From the NCBI RefSeq assembly GCF_001870785.1, contig NZ_MOLV01000027.1, forward strand, positions 1-64,000: a stretch of DNA of 64,000 nucleotides, given 5' to 3'. The stretch comes from Exiguobacterium sp. KRL4 (lineage in GTDB: Bacteria; Bacillota; Bacilli; Exiguobacteriales; Exiguobacteriaceae). Position numbers and translations under genes: made by a program. This document shows positions 25,364-33,040 of the stretch, one piece after another. The notes under the pieces were generated by a model, which worked only from the letters and a program-made list of their open reading frames with translations, was not told the DNA's origin and ran no database searches. Numbering within the stretch: position 1 is the stretch's first letter; the number at the start of each line of letters is the position of its first letter.

Positions 25364-25561
25364 ATGGATGTACTAGTTCTCTTCATCGGCTCGTGTCTCT
25401 TGAGTGGACTGATGCTCTTGACGATCGTTCAAGCCGTTTTTTCGGCGTATCGAAAACAAACGATTTCGTTGTCAAAAGCAATCGTCGTCACGCTCGGCAT
25501 GGCAGGGTTCAGCATGCTGCTCGCAGGTGTGCTCCCTTATTTGTATCTCCGTTTCATGTAA
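25364..25561 (+). CDS. Small membrane protein, 65 aa
   Basis: Two membrane segments (about residues 3-22 and 38-60) with a short basic loop AYRKQTISLSK. AAGGAA with spacing 7 fixes ATG 25364 rather than GTG 25361. No family is recognised. It is followed by a strong terminator and so is its own unit. Confidence 0.65.
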   Translation: MDVLVLFIGSCLLSGLMLLTIVQAVFSAYRKQTISLSKAIVVTLGMAGFSMLLAGVLPYLYLRFM

Positions 25562-25565
25562 AACG

Positions 25566-25619
25566 ACAGGCACGGCTTTTCGGAACAGTTGATTCCGAAG
25601 ACCATGCCTGTTTTTTTTT
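25566..25619 (+). terminator. Strong intrinsic terminator
   Basis: A long stem (ACAGGCACGG..TTTTCGGA with TCCGAAGACCATGCCTGT) and nine T. It insulates the following phage-like cassette. Confidence 0.9.
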
Positions 25620-25660
25620 CGAACAAACGGATAGTTGAGACTGTTATTCCTTCATAGAAA

Positions 25661-25690
25661 GGAGGTGTCCCCTCCTGACATCAAAGGAGG
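25661..25690 (+). promoter_or_regulatory. Tandem Shine-Dalgarno sites with a CCTCC switch
   Basis: GGAGG (25661-25665) can pair with CCTCC (25671-25675), leaving AAAGGAGG (25683-25690) free. The same CCTCC could instead pair with the second GGAGG and hide it. This is the leader of the DnaD-type gene. The pairing is visible; a regulatory role is inferred. Confidence 0.4.
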
Positions 25691-25698
25691 AACCATTC

Positions 25699-26511
25699 AT
25701 GCAACCTTACTTACGAATCGAACACCAGCTGTTACGCGACGGAGCAAACTTCGCATCCGTCCATGAAAAGATGATTTATTTTCTGGTCCAGAGTTATGCC
25801 GGACCGGACGGACTCGCCTTCCCGTCACACCAGACGCTGGCGGACGCCGTCCCGTGCGGCAAGACGACCGTCAAAACGTGTTTACAGTCATTGATTGAAA
25901 AAGGATGGATTGAGAAGGTCAAACGATATGACCGTCACGGCGGACAGACGTCAAACGGTTACCGGATCTGTCTGCCGGAACGCGTCGTCTCCCGTCAGGA
26001 GGAAGGTCAGGAGACGGCAGCAGGGCAGTCACCTGTCGCCCCCAAAGAAAAAGGGGTTAAGAAAAATATCTTAAAAAAATACTCACCTTCATCAACGGGG
26101 CAGACCATGGACGAAGTCGTCCAGCACTTTGACACTGAAATCGGACGTGTCACCCCGTCAATCCGCCGTCAGCTCGACCTGCTTGTCGAAGAGAGCAGTG
26201 ATGCCGTCGTGCATCATGCGATCGAACAAGCAACGGCGGCGAACATCCGGCATTTCAACTACATCAAGGCGATTGTCAACAAGTTGAAGGAGCAGCGTCT
26301 GTTGACGCCTGAGCAAATTGATGAACACGAACGACGCCGTCAGCAACGGTCCCGTCGCGCTCCACAAAAAACGAGTCGGACACGTTTACCGGACTGGGTC
26401 GAACGAGAACGCAGGCAACAGCAACAGGTCGAGGCAAAACAGAAACAGCAATTCGAACAAGCCGTTCCGGATCAAGCGGAACTGGCACAACTGCTAGCAC
26501 AACTCATCTAA
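25699..26511 (+). CDS. Phage-type replication protein (wHTH + DnaD-like)
   Basis: 270 residues. N-terminal winged helix: SVHEKMIYFLVQSYAGPDGLAFPSHQTLADAVPCGKTTVKTCLQSLIEKGWIEKV. The middle region (about 135-200) has TMDEVVQHFDTEIGRVTPSIRRQLDLLVEESSDAVVHHAIEQATAANIRHFNYIKAIVNKL, the DnaD/DnaB2 C-terminal pattern. The tail is Q/R-rich and probably disordered. Such proteins initiate replication in phages and mobile elements. It heads the cassette with endolysin and holin (13 bases to the next gene), an order unlike normal phage modules. Confidence 0.85.
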   Translation: MQPYLRIEHQLLRDGANFASVHEKMIYFLVQSYAGPDGLAFPSHQTLADAVPCGKTTVKTCLQSLIEKGWIEKVKRYDRHGGQTSNGYRICLPERVVSRQEEGQETAAGQSPVAPKEKGVKKNILKKYSPSSTGQTMDEVVQHFDTEIGRVTPSIRRQLDLLVEESSDAVVHHAIEQATAANIRHFNYIKAIVNKLKEQRLLTPEQIDEHERRRQQRSRRAPQKTSRTRLPDWVERERRQQQQVEAKQKQQFEQAVPDQAELAQLLAQLI

Positions 26512-26524
26512 CAAGGAGGATATT

Positions 26525-27187
26525 ATGACACCATCACTTGACTGGTTACTCGAACGGGCGGACCGGAAGTTGACGAAGGAGATGGACCCGGACGTCGTCG
26601 CGATCACCCGCGCCGTCATCACGGAACTGGCGGCAGAAGGTTTACCAATCGGGATTGCGCAAGCCTTTCGGACAAGACAGGAACAGGACGCTTTGTATGC
26701 AATCGGGCGGACCCGACCCGGAAAAATCGTCACCTATGCGAAGGGGGGCGCGTCGAATCATAATTTCGGAGTCGCTATTGACTTGTTTCTGTATGCCGAC
26801 GGGGGAAAACGGGCGGAATTTCTGGCACCGCCCGATTCGCGATTGAAGCGTCTCGTCCGAGCAATGAAACAATACCAGATGCAGTGGGGCGGCGATTGGG
26901 GCAACTTCCCTGATTATCCGCATTTTCAGCTCTATGATGCCGTCAATAAACAATCGAAACCGTTGCTTGGTCCCCGTTATCCGGGACGACCGCTCCATCC
27001 GGCAGCGACCTGGATGGACGGAACTGTCATCCGGCTGATTCAAAAGCGGCTTCGTCTGCCTTTGACCGGACGGTTTGACACGACATTGACGCGTGTCGTC
27101 AAACAGTTTCAACAACGGCATCACTTGCAGGCGGACGGAGTGATTGGTCCCGTCACTTGGCGTCACCTGTTTGGAGCAGATCGATGA
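26525..27187 (+). CDS. Endolysin: M15 peptidase + peptidoglycan-binding domain
   Basis: 220 residues. The M15C (CwlK-like L-Ala-D-Glu peptidase) domain has the zinc motifs GGASNHNFGVAIDLFLY near 75-91 and YPHFQLYD near 135-142. A C-terminal PG_binding_1 repeat (IRLIQKRLRLPLTGRFDTTLTRVVKQFQQRHHLQADGVIGPVTW) anchors it to the wall. There is no signal peptide, as expected for a holin-dependent phage lysin. AAGGAGG precedes ATG 26525. The stop overlaps the holin start as ATGA. Confidence 0.9.
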   Translation: MTPSLDWLLERADRKLTKEMDPDVVAITRAVITELAAEGLPIGIAQAFRTRQEQDALYAIGRTRPGKIVTYAKGGASNHNFGVAIDLFLYADGGKRAEFLAPPDSRLKRLVRAMKQYQMQWGGDWGNFPDYPHFQLYDAVNKQSKPLLGPRYPGRPLHPAATWMDGTVIRLIQKRLRLPLTGRFDTTLTRVVKQFQQRHHLQADGVIGPVTWRHLFGADR

Positions 27188-27438
27188 AGAGCCGGTACGT
27201 CGCCGTACTCCGTCTCCTCGTTCCCCTGTATAGTTTCGTGAATCTGACGTTACTTGCACTCGGCTATACGCCACTCCCGTTTGAGACGACGCAGGTCGAG
27301 ACGGCTCTGACGGCTGGTCTTGGGGCGAGCAGTCTGATCTATGCCTGGTGGAAAAATAATAATCTGACGCACTCCGCCGAACAGGCACAAGAGTGGTTAC
27401 GCGAATTAAAACAACAAAAATCAAAAAGGAGTTCGTAA
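27184..27438 (+). CDS. XhlB/SPP1-type holin
   Basis: 84 residues. Two membrane segments (about 6-26 and 41-58) and a charged tail, with the family pattern LGYTPLPFETTQVETALTAGLG and AWWKNNNLT. This closely parallels XhlB of phage PBSX. It should form membrane holes that release the endolysin. GGAG with spacing 8 before ATG 27184 decides the start; the reading frame continues upstream but without support. It is coupled to the endolysin, the reverse of the common holin-first order. Confidence 0.85.
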   Translation: MKSRYVAVLRLLVPLYSFVNLTLLALGYTPLPFETTQVETALTAGLGASSLIYAWWKNNNLTHSAEQAQEWLRELKQQKSKRSS

Positions 27439-27581
27439 ATTGTTTGGAATGTGCAGACAACGGGCATTATTTCGAGTAGAGCGCTAATGGTTTGATCCCA
27501 AGATACCGATAATAAGGTAGCGCACCGCATCGTCATCGGTCGTAAGTCGAGGCGACGGACAAGAAAGAGGTCAGACTGAAC
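27439..27581 (+). other. Leader region before the second diguanylate cyclase
   Basis: 143 bases without a gene. It can form short stems (ACCG/CGGT near 27530-27540 and CGTC/GACG). It was considered as a c-di-GMP riboswitch, but the GEMM core motifs are not present. Confidence 0.3.
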
Positions 27582-28724
27582 TTGAAACTATCGACGTTGC
27601 AACTTTACCTGCTACTGGCATTGTTTTCTTTATTGTTTACAAGCATCTGGAGTTATAATGCCTTTTTAAAAATCGAACAAGAAAACGACCGGATCATCAC
27701 GGAAGCGATTCCGATTTCAAACGCCGCGTCCCAACTGTTCCCGTTGTTGCTTGATCAGGAATTGACGGTCCGGAGTTATTTGCTCAATCAAAATGACCAA
27801 ACCTTCCAACAATTCAAAACGACAAACGCCGAACTCAAGGAGACGATTGCACAGTTACGAATGCTCGACCAACGTCATCCGATCATGAAACAATTATTGA
27901 TAGAAGAAGCGATCCCGTTGATTCAACGGACGGACGGTTTTTACGAACAGCAAATTCGCTGGATCCAAGATAATCAAGTGGAACGTGCGATGTTAAAGCG
28001 ATACAGTGGCATGGACTATATCAACCAGTTCCGTCCGATCAATGCGAAGATTCGCCAAGACATCGATAACATCATTCAAGAGGCGACGGATCGTTCCGAA
28101 CAAGCGTCTGCTTCCGCCAAGTGGGTCATTGTCATCGTCGTCAGTGTCGCGGTTTTGCTGCTGATGGCCTTCTTGCAGACAATCCGGCTCGAACGAAGCA
28201 AACAGGCGTTGATCCATCGGTCGTTGCATGATGCCTTGACAGGAATTCCGAACCGGCGGGCGTTTGACGAACATTTGGAGACATCGTTCAAGGTGGCGAA
28301 GGAACAGCAGACGGACGTTGCCTTGATATTAGTCGATGTCGATGAATTCAAGCTCTATAACGATACGTACGGTCACTTGAAAGGGGACTGGTGTCTCGAG
28401 AAAGTCGCCGACTCGTTAAAAAAACATGCTGGTGAATATGGTCTCGTCTCCCGGTACGGCGGAGAGGAATTCGCCGTCATCTTGACGGAACAGGCGGATC
28501 GTGTCCAGCATGTCGCGGAACGAATTCGCGGTGAAATCTTACAGTTGAACATCGAGCATGCTGCTTATCAACCGCTCTGCCAACTCAGTGTCAGCATCGG
28601 AGTCGCCGTCGTCCGACCGGATGACACCTTGTCGGAAGAGGATTTGATTGTTCTAGCCGATCAAGCCTTGTATCGGGCGAAGTCGAGCGGTCGCAATCAA
28701 ATTTCAAGCCATGAAGCCAGTTGA
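27582..28724 (+). CDS. Membrane diguanylate cyclase (4HB sensor + GGDEF)
   Basis: 380 residues. Membrane segment 1 (about 6-26), an external four-helix sensor-like region (28-183; IEQENDRIITEAIPISNAASQL resembles 4HB_MCP/CHASE3 starts), and membrane segment 2 (185-204). Then the GGDEF domain: LHDALTGIPNRRAFDEHL, VDVDEFKLYNDTYGHLKGD, and active motif RYGGEEF. No RxxD lies before the motif, so product inhibition is not expected. The start is TTG 27582 after GAGGT. It is monocistronic. Confidence 0.88.
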   Translation: MKLSTLQLYLLLALFSLLFTSIWSYNAFLKIEQENDRIITEAIPISNAASQLFPLLLDQELTVRSYLLNQNDQTFQQFKTTNAELKETIAQLRMLDQRHPIMKQLLIEEAIPLIQRTDGFYEQQIRWIQDNQVERAMLKRYSGMDYINQFRPINAKIRQDIDNIIQEATDRSEQASASAKWVIVIVVSVAVLLLMAFLQTIRLERSKQALIHRSLHDALTGIPNRRAFDEHLETSFKVAKEQQTDVALILVDVDEFKLYNDTYGHLKGDWCLEKVADSLKKHAGEYGLVSRYGGEEFAVILTEQADRVQHVAERIRGEILQLNIEHAAYQPLCQLSVSIGVAVVRPDDTLSEEDLIVLADQALYRAKSSGRNQISSHEAS

Positions 28725-28731
28725 GGTATGA

Positions 28732-28778
28732 AAAAAGAGCTCTGATCTCATCCAGAAGATGGGGCCAGAGCTCTTTGT
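28732..28778. terminator. Bidirectional terminator
   Basis: AAAGAGCTCTG pairs with CAGAGCTCTTT across a 21-base loop, A-run before and short T-run after. It lies between convergent genes. Confidence 0.75.
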
Positions 28779-28789
28779 TCATCATCGAA

Positions 28790-29086
28790 TCATTGCAAAA
28801 TCACACAATAGGAATGGTCGGAAATCAACGGAGCGGAAATGACGAACACTGTCTTGACCGGTGTCCCGCCGACTTTCGCATCGAGTTGATTCAGTTGGGA
28901 CCGAATTTTTCGACTCAAGACATAGCGTGTTTCCGTACTCAATTCATCCATCTCTTCATCATGGACATGTAATAAGAGTTGAAACGGTTCGAGCGAGAAA
29001 ATTGAAAAATCACAGTCGATTCGAGGGTCTTGAAAACGTTCATTCAAACCGTTTTTGATGAAGTATGCTTCTTGTGCGGAAATCAT
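28790..29086 (-). CDS. Hypothetical protein, 98 aa
   Basis: A soluble acidic protein (LLHVHDEEMDELSTETRYVLSRKIRSQLNQLDAKVGG) without a recognised domain. GCGAGGCG lies about 10 bases before ATG 29086. The strong strand-turn pattern at the C-terminus (VKTVFVISAPLISDHSYCVIL) suggests a small alpha/beta fold. It stands alone; 209 bases of AT-rich DNA without a gene follow upstream. Confidence 0.6.
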   Translation of the reverse strand: MISAQEAYFIKNGLNERFQDPRIDCDFSIFSLEPFQLLLHVHDEEMDELSTETRYVLSRKIRSQLNQLDAKVGGTPVKTVFVISAPLISDHSYCVILQ

Positions 29087-29295
29087 CTCGTTTCGCCTCG
29101 CTCTCTTCCAAAAAACAGTTCAAAAAATTATAAGCTGTTACTTAACTATATAGTATATATTACCCATCTTTTTTGAAAAATATCAGTTATGGCTTAAAAA
29201 GTGACCGGAAATTGGATTTTTAGGGGATTTGTTAGAAGAACCACAAAAAAACTGCCCGATTTCGATGCACGTTGTCAAAGACAAGTACATGGACA

Positions 29296-29967
29296 TCAGA
29301 CAGTCATCGAACCGACACGACGTAAAAAATCTTCCGTCGTCTGTTTGAAGAACGTCAATTGGTGGGCGGGAATAGAAAATTTGTCACCGTATCGGACTTC
29401 TAAATAATGTGGACTGACGGGGGACGGGAATTCGATCCGGTCAAACCATTCCGTCATCGTTTCCTGGTCTTGTCGTTGTAAGGGCTCCGGTAGCCGACGG
29501 TTGAACAGAAGCATATGTTGGCGGATGTCTTCTGCTGGTAAATCGTGATCCGGATAATGCAAGACCTGAACGCGACTGGTCGCAAAGTGAATCGGTTGGA
29601 AGCGTACCGGTCGAACGATTTTTATGTAGTGGGCAATCAGGGCGGCTGTCACGAAGACAAGTAAGATGAAGATGAACGGATAGGGAGGGGCGACGATCAA
29701 GGAATCAAACCCCGTCCGTAAAAATGCCGGCTCCGGTTCGGCCGCGACGACATCAATGATCGGATCAATAGTGAGCGTGAGCGGTTCGGAAGGAAGTGAC
29801 AGCTCGTAGGAGTCGCCACAACGGGTCGTACAGGAAAATTCGGTGTGACTGTCGAAAAAAGAAACAACGTGAGTTAATAGGCGTGGGACAAATGATTTGA
29901 TCAGTAACAAGATTAGCAGGACGACGGAAATGAATAATCCGAGTTTCAGTCGGATGGATGTTAGCAT
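29296..29967 (-). CDS. Two-pass membrane protein of unknown function
   Basis: 223 residues. Membrane segments at about 8-28 and 95-115 enclose an external loop with two cysteines (FSCTTRCGDSYEL) that may form a disulfide. The C-terminal half is cytoplasmic, with RLPEPLQRQDQETMTEWFDRIEFPSPVSPHYLEVRYGDKFSIP. No family is recognised. AGAGGTGG lies before ATG 29967. It is transcribed away from the aldolase-like gene. Confidence 0.65.
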   Translation of the reverse strand: MLTSIRLKLGLFISVVLLILLLIKSFVPRLLTHVVSFFDSHTEFSCTTRCGDSYELSLPSEPLTLTIDPIIDVVAAEPEPAFLRTGFDSLIVAPPYPFIFILLVFVTAALIAHYIKIVRPVRFQPIHFATSRVQVLHYPDHDLPAEDIRQHMLLFNRRLPEPLQRQDQETMTEWFDRIEFPSPVSPHYLEVRYGDKFSIPAHQLTFFKQTTEDFLRRVGSMTV

Positions 29968-30099
29968 GAAGCCACCTCTTTTTTTGCCGCGAAAACGGTT
30001 GATGAATCAGTCTGAACTGAGTATAGCAAATTCATCGTCAAAAGGTTTTGATTTTTTCAAAAATTAGTCATTATTTCCTAAAAAAATGGAGGTTTCAAG

Positions 30100-31170
30100 A
30101 TGAGTCGATTACGGACGACCTTTCAACAATCTACAGGACAGATCAGTGGGCATGGCAAACGGAATGTCGGTGTCTTAACAGCAGCGTTCGCGGAAATCGA
30201 AGACGGACGTTCAAGCGATCAGTACGGTGCCGGTCCCTTCATCGAACCGTTCGAACAGAAGATGGCAGACCAACTCGGGATGGAAGAGGCGGTCTTTTTC
30301 CCAAGTGGGACGATGGCGCAACAAATCGCCTTACGGATCTGGTCGGACGAGACAGGAAACCGGACCGTCGCCTATCATCCGCTCTGCCATCTCGAAATCC
30401 ATGAGCAGGATGGTCTGAAGGAACTGCATCCGATCCAGACGATGCTGGTCGGCGAGGCGGACCGGCTGATGACGCTTGACGAGATTAAGGCCTTGCCGGA
30501 TGTTGCCTGTCTGTTGCTTGAACTCCCACAACGCGAAATTGGCGGGGTCGCCCCAGCGTTCAGCGAACTGGAAGCGATCAGTCGGCATTGCCGCGAACGG
30601 GGGATTCGTCTTCACTTGGATGGTGCCCGTTTGTTTGAGATGTTGCCGTATTATCAAAAGACGGCAGCGGAAATAGCCGCCTTGTTCGACAGCGTCTACC
30701 TCTCGTTTTATAAAGGACTCGGCGGGATTGCTGGGGCGATTCTCGCGGGGCCGGCGGCATTTTGTCAAACGGCGCGGATTTGGAAACGACGGTATGGCGG
30801 GGATTTGATCAGTCTTTATCCGTATATCGTCTCAGCCGATCATTATTATGAACTCCGGAAGGACCGGATGGGTCAGTATCATGAAAACGCGAAACAACTG
30901 GCAGAGCGGTTTAATGCGTTGCCGGGTGTCTTCACGACGCCGAAAGTCCCCGTCTCGAACATGTTCCACCTACATTTTTCGGGGCAGTCGGATGAAGTCT
31001 CCCCGAAGCTCGAACAGATTCAGGAAACGACGAGGATTGGTCTTGTCGGTTACCTCGTCGACAAAGACGGGTATTGTTCAACAGAAATCAGTCTTGGGGA
31101 TGCCTACGCGGAACTTGAGATCGACCGCTTGGAAGAAGTGTTTGAGCAATTGCACCAGACGTTTTCTTAA
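30100..31170 (+). CDS. Threonine aldolase-like PLP enzyme
   Basis: 356 residues, fold type I beta-eliminating lyase family. Visible features: GRSSDQYGAGPFIEPFEQKMADQLGMEEAVFFPSGTMAQQIAL (cofactor phosphate loop), HLDGARLFE with the PLP-ring Asp, and the Schiff-base Lys in SLSFYKGLGG-type sequence near residue 208. Likely cleaves a beta-hydroxy amino acid to glycine plus an aldehyde; low-specificity L-threonine aldolase is the nearest function. GGAGG precedes ATG 30100. Its 3' end overlaps the convergent MerR gene by 4 bases. Confidence 0.85.
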   Translation: MSRLRTTFQQSTGQISGHGKRNVGVLTAAFAEIEDGRSSDQYGAGPFIEPFEQKMADQLGMEEAVFFPSGTMAQQIALRIWSDETGNRTVAYHPLCHLEIHEQDGLKELHPIQTMLVGEADRLMTLDEIKALPDVACLLLELPQREIGGVAPAFSELEAISRHCRERGIRLHLDGARLFEMLPYYQKTAAEIAALFDSVYLSFYKGLGGIAGAILAGPAAFCQTARIWKRRYGGDLISLYPYIVSADHYYELRKDRMGQYHENAKQLAERFNALPGVFTTPKVPVSNMFHLHFSGQSDEVSPKLEQIQETTRIGLVGYLVDKDGYCSTEISLGDAYAELEIDRLEEVFEQLHQTFS

Positions 31171-31559
31171 ATGGGGCGCAATGTTTCCTCTGCAACAGAA
31201 GGGTGGTGCTTGCGGTAAGTGGCAATTTTTTCCGTAATCAGCTGTTCCGTCTGCATGAGTTCAGCGAGCTGGTCGCGCACGTTTTGTTGATGGGCTTCAA
31301 GAAGGCGCAGCCGGTCACGCGTCGTATCGTGTTTATCGGACGAAGCGAGAAACAATTCAACATACTCCCGGATCTGATCAATCGGCATATGCGTTGCCCG
31401 GAGGCGTAAGACAAAGCGGAGCCACGTCAGTTGGGTCTCGTCATAACGCCGGATACCGCTTGCCGTCCGTGTCGGAAACAGCAGACCTTCTTTTTCGTAA
31501 TACCGGATTGTATGCGCCGTCGTCTGTGTCAACCGGCTGATTTCAGAAATCGTATACAT
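31167..31559 (-). CDS. MerR-family regulator (AdhR/NmlR-like)
   Basis: 130 residues. N-terminal MerR helix-turn-helix: MYTISEISRLTQTTAHTIRYYEKEGLLFPTRTASGIRRYDETQLTWLRFVLRLRATHMPIDQIREYVEL. A long dimerising helix follows. The effector-binding part is short, with no cysteine set for metal binding, as in the aldehyde/electrophile-sensing branch. It is divergent from an SDR whose promoter contains a matching dyad, so it very likely activates that gene and represses itself. Confidence 0.9.
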   Translation of the reverse strand: MYTISEISRLTQTTAHTIRYYEKEGLLFPTRTASGIRRYDETQLTWLRFVLRLRATHMPIDQIREYVELFLASSDKHDTTRDRLRLLEAHQQNVRDQLAELMQTEQLITEKIATYRKHHPSVAEETLRPI

Positions 31560-31578
31560 GTCGTATCACCTTTCTTGC

Positions 31579-31609
31579 TTGACTTAGAGTAAACTCTAAC
31601 TTGTAGACT
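31579..31609 (+). promoter_or_regulatory. MerR-type promoter with 19-bp spacer and operator
   Basis: TTGACT (31579-31584), a 19-base spacer, TAGACT (31604-31609). The perfect 16-bp dyad TTAGAGTAAACTCTAA (31584-31599) fills the spacer. This is the hallmark of promoters untwisted by MerR-family activators and is close to the AdhR-type operator. Confidence 0.8.
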
Positions 31610-31642
31610 TTTACTATACCAAACAGAAATGGGGAATTACAG

Positions 31643-32398
31643 ATGAAATACACAGTCATTACTGGTGCCAGCTCAGGAATCGGGTACGAAACGGCGAAAG
31701 TGCTCGCGCAAAAAGGAAAATCGCTTGTCCTCGTCGCACGACGGACGGACGAACTCGAAAAATTGCGGGACGAAGTCAAAGCTCTTGCACCGGACAGTGA
31801 CGTCCTCTTACGGTCGGTCGATTTAACGGAATCGGCCAATGTCCATGACTTGTATGAGTCATTAAAAGACCTCGATATCGAGACGTGGATCAATAACGCC
31901 GGATTCGGTGATTTTGACAACGTCAAGGACGTGTCGGTCTCAAAAATCGAGAAGATGCTCCGCCTGAACATCGAAGCGTTGACGGTCTTGACGAGTCTGT
32001 ATGTCCACGACTACCATGATGTCGAAGGAACAACCGTCTTGAACGTCTCGTCCGGCGGCGGCTACCGGATCGTCCCGAACGCTGTCACGTATTGCGCGAC
32101 GAAATTCTATGTTAGTGCCTACACGGAAGGACTGGCGCAGGAACTGAAAAATTCCGGGGCAAAATTGCGGGCGAAAGTCTTGGCACCGGCTGCGACGGAA
32201 ACGGAATTTGCTGACCGTTCGCGGGGGGAACAGGGATTTGATTACAGCAAACATGTCGCGAAGTATCATACAGCGGCGGAGATGGCAGGATTCCTCGACC
32301 AGTTGCTCAACAGCGACGCCATCGTCGGGATCGTCAACGCCGAAGATTATTCGTTTGAACTCCGGGGACCACTCTTTACGTATGTGGGTGCCAACTGA
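31643..32398 (+). CDS. Short-chain dehydrogenase/reductase
   Basis: 251 residues of the classical SDR fold. NAD(P) motif TGASSGIG at residues 6-13, with RR after strand 2 (VARRTDEL) suggesting NADPH. Then NNAGFG near 85-90, the catalytic Ser in NVSSGGGY and the YxxxK pair in TYCATKFYV near 148-152. The substrate is unknown, but control by an AdhR-like MerR protein points to aldehyde or quinone detoxification. Strong terminator after the stop. Confidence 0.9.
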   Translation: MKYTVITGASSGIGYETAKVLAQKGKSLVLVARRTDELEKLRDEVKALAPDSDVLLRSVDLTESANVHDLYESLKDLDIETWINNAGFGDFDNVKDVSVSKIEKMLRLNIEALTVLTSLYVHDYHDVEGTTVLNVSSGGGYRIVPNAVTYCATKFYVSAYTEGLAQELKNSGAKLRAKVLAPAATETEFADRSRGEQGFDYSKHVAKYHTAAEMAGFLDQLLNSDAIVGIVNAEDYSFELRGPLFTYVGAN

Positions 32399-32404
32399 TT
32401 CAGA

Positions 32405-32452
32405 CTCAAAAAAACCAGCCTCCCGCTTTTGCAGGAGGCTGGTTTTTTTGAG
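32405..32452. terminator. Perfect 19-bp bidirectional terminator
   Basis: CTCAAAAAAACCAGCCTCC and its exact complement around a 10-base loop. Poly-A and poly-T flanks are built into the stem. Confidence 0.9.
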
Positions 32453-32499
32453 TTTATCTGATTCGGACGCATCCGAATCCGGTATGTTTCCAGATCCAA

Positions 32500-32802
32500 T
32501 CAGATCAGGGGCATGGCAAAGGTCGACAATAAACTGACGACTAAAAACAGCGCGTAGCTGAAGAAGGTTGTTTTCGGGCTGCCATCGGTCCGACTGCCTA
32601 GTATCGAAAAAAGACCGATCGCACACACCGTAAGTACGGATAATAAGAGCGATTGAGGCGAATTGGTCACGGGGACCAGTGATTGCGCCAAATGGGCGAG
32701 ACCAAGCGGCAGGACGATGAGTAAAAAGTAATAACCAAGCCGTGCCTCAGACGGATGGTCAGTCGATTGATGATGGGAAACCGTGCGTGTATGCATTCTC
32801 AT
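32500..32802 (-). CDS. Small membrane protein, 100 aa
   Basis: A basic, His-rich N-terminus (MRMHTRTVSHHQSTDHPSEAR) followed by three hydrophobic segments (about 24-42, 52-68 and 80-98). Unknown family. AGAAGGAAG lies before ATG 32802. The 238 bases between it and the next plus-strand gene show no gene. Confidence 0.65.
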   Translation of the reverse strand: MRMHTRTVSHHQSTDHPSEARLGYYFLLIVLPLGLAHLAQSLVPVTNSPQSLLLSVLTVCAIGLFSILGSRTDGSPKTTFFSYALFLVVSLLSTFAMPLI

Positions 32803-33040
32803 GGTTATTCACTTCCTTCTGCATTTAGTATAGAGGACAATTCCTGCAATCTTCGTTACAGTCCGATGAGAAGTCGATAACAAGATGAACACAATATGAC
32901 GAAACGATGTCGGCTAGTTCCAATTTTGTAAAAAAGCATTTCCCAACTAGGCGTCTTATGTAAAAAAGTGTAAACTGATAAAAAGTAAAAAACTGACGAT
33001 ACGATCCATATGAGGAAAGTGAACGGGGAAGGGGAAGCGG

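Noticed and set aside
27439..27581. Possible c-di-GMP riboswitch before a GGDEF gene.
   Set aside because: The GEMM core and paired-helix signatures are missing; only short weak stems are present.
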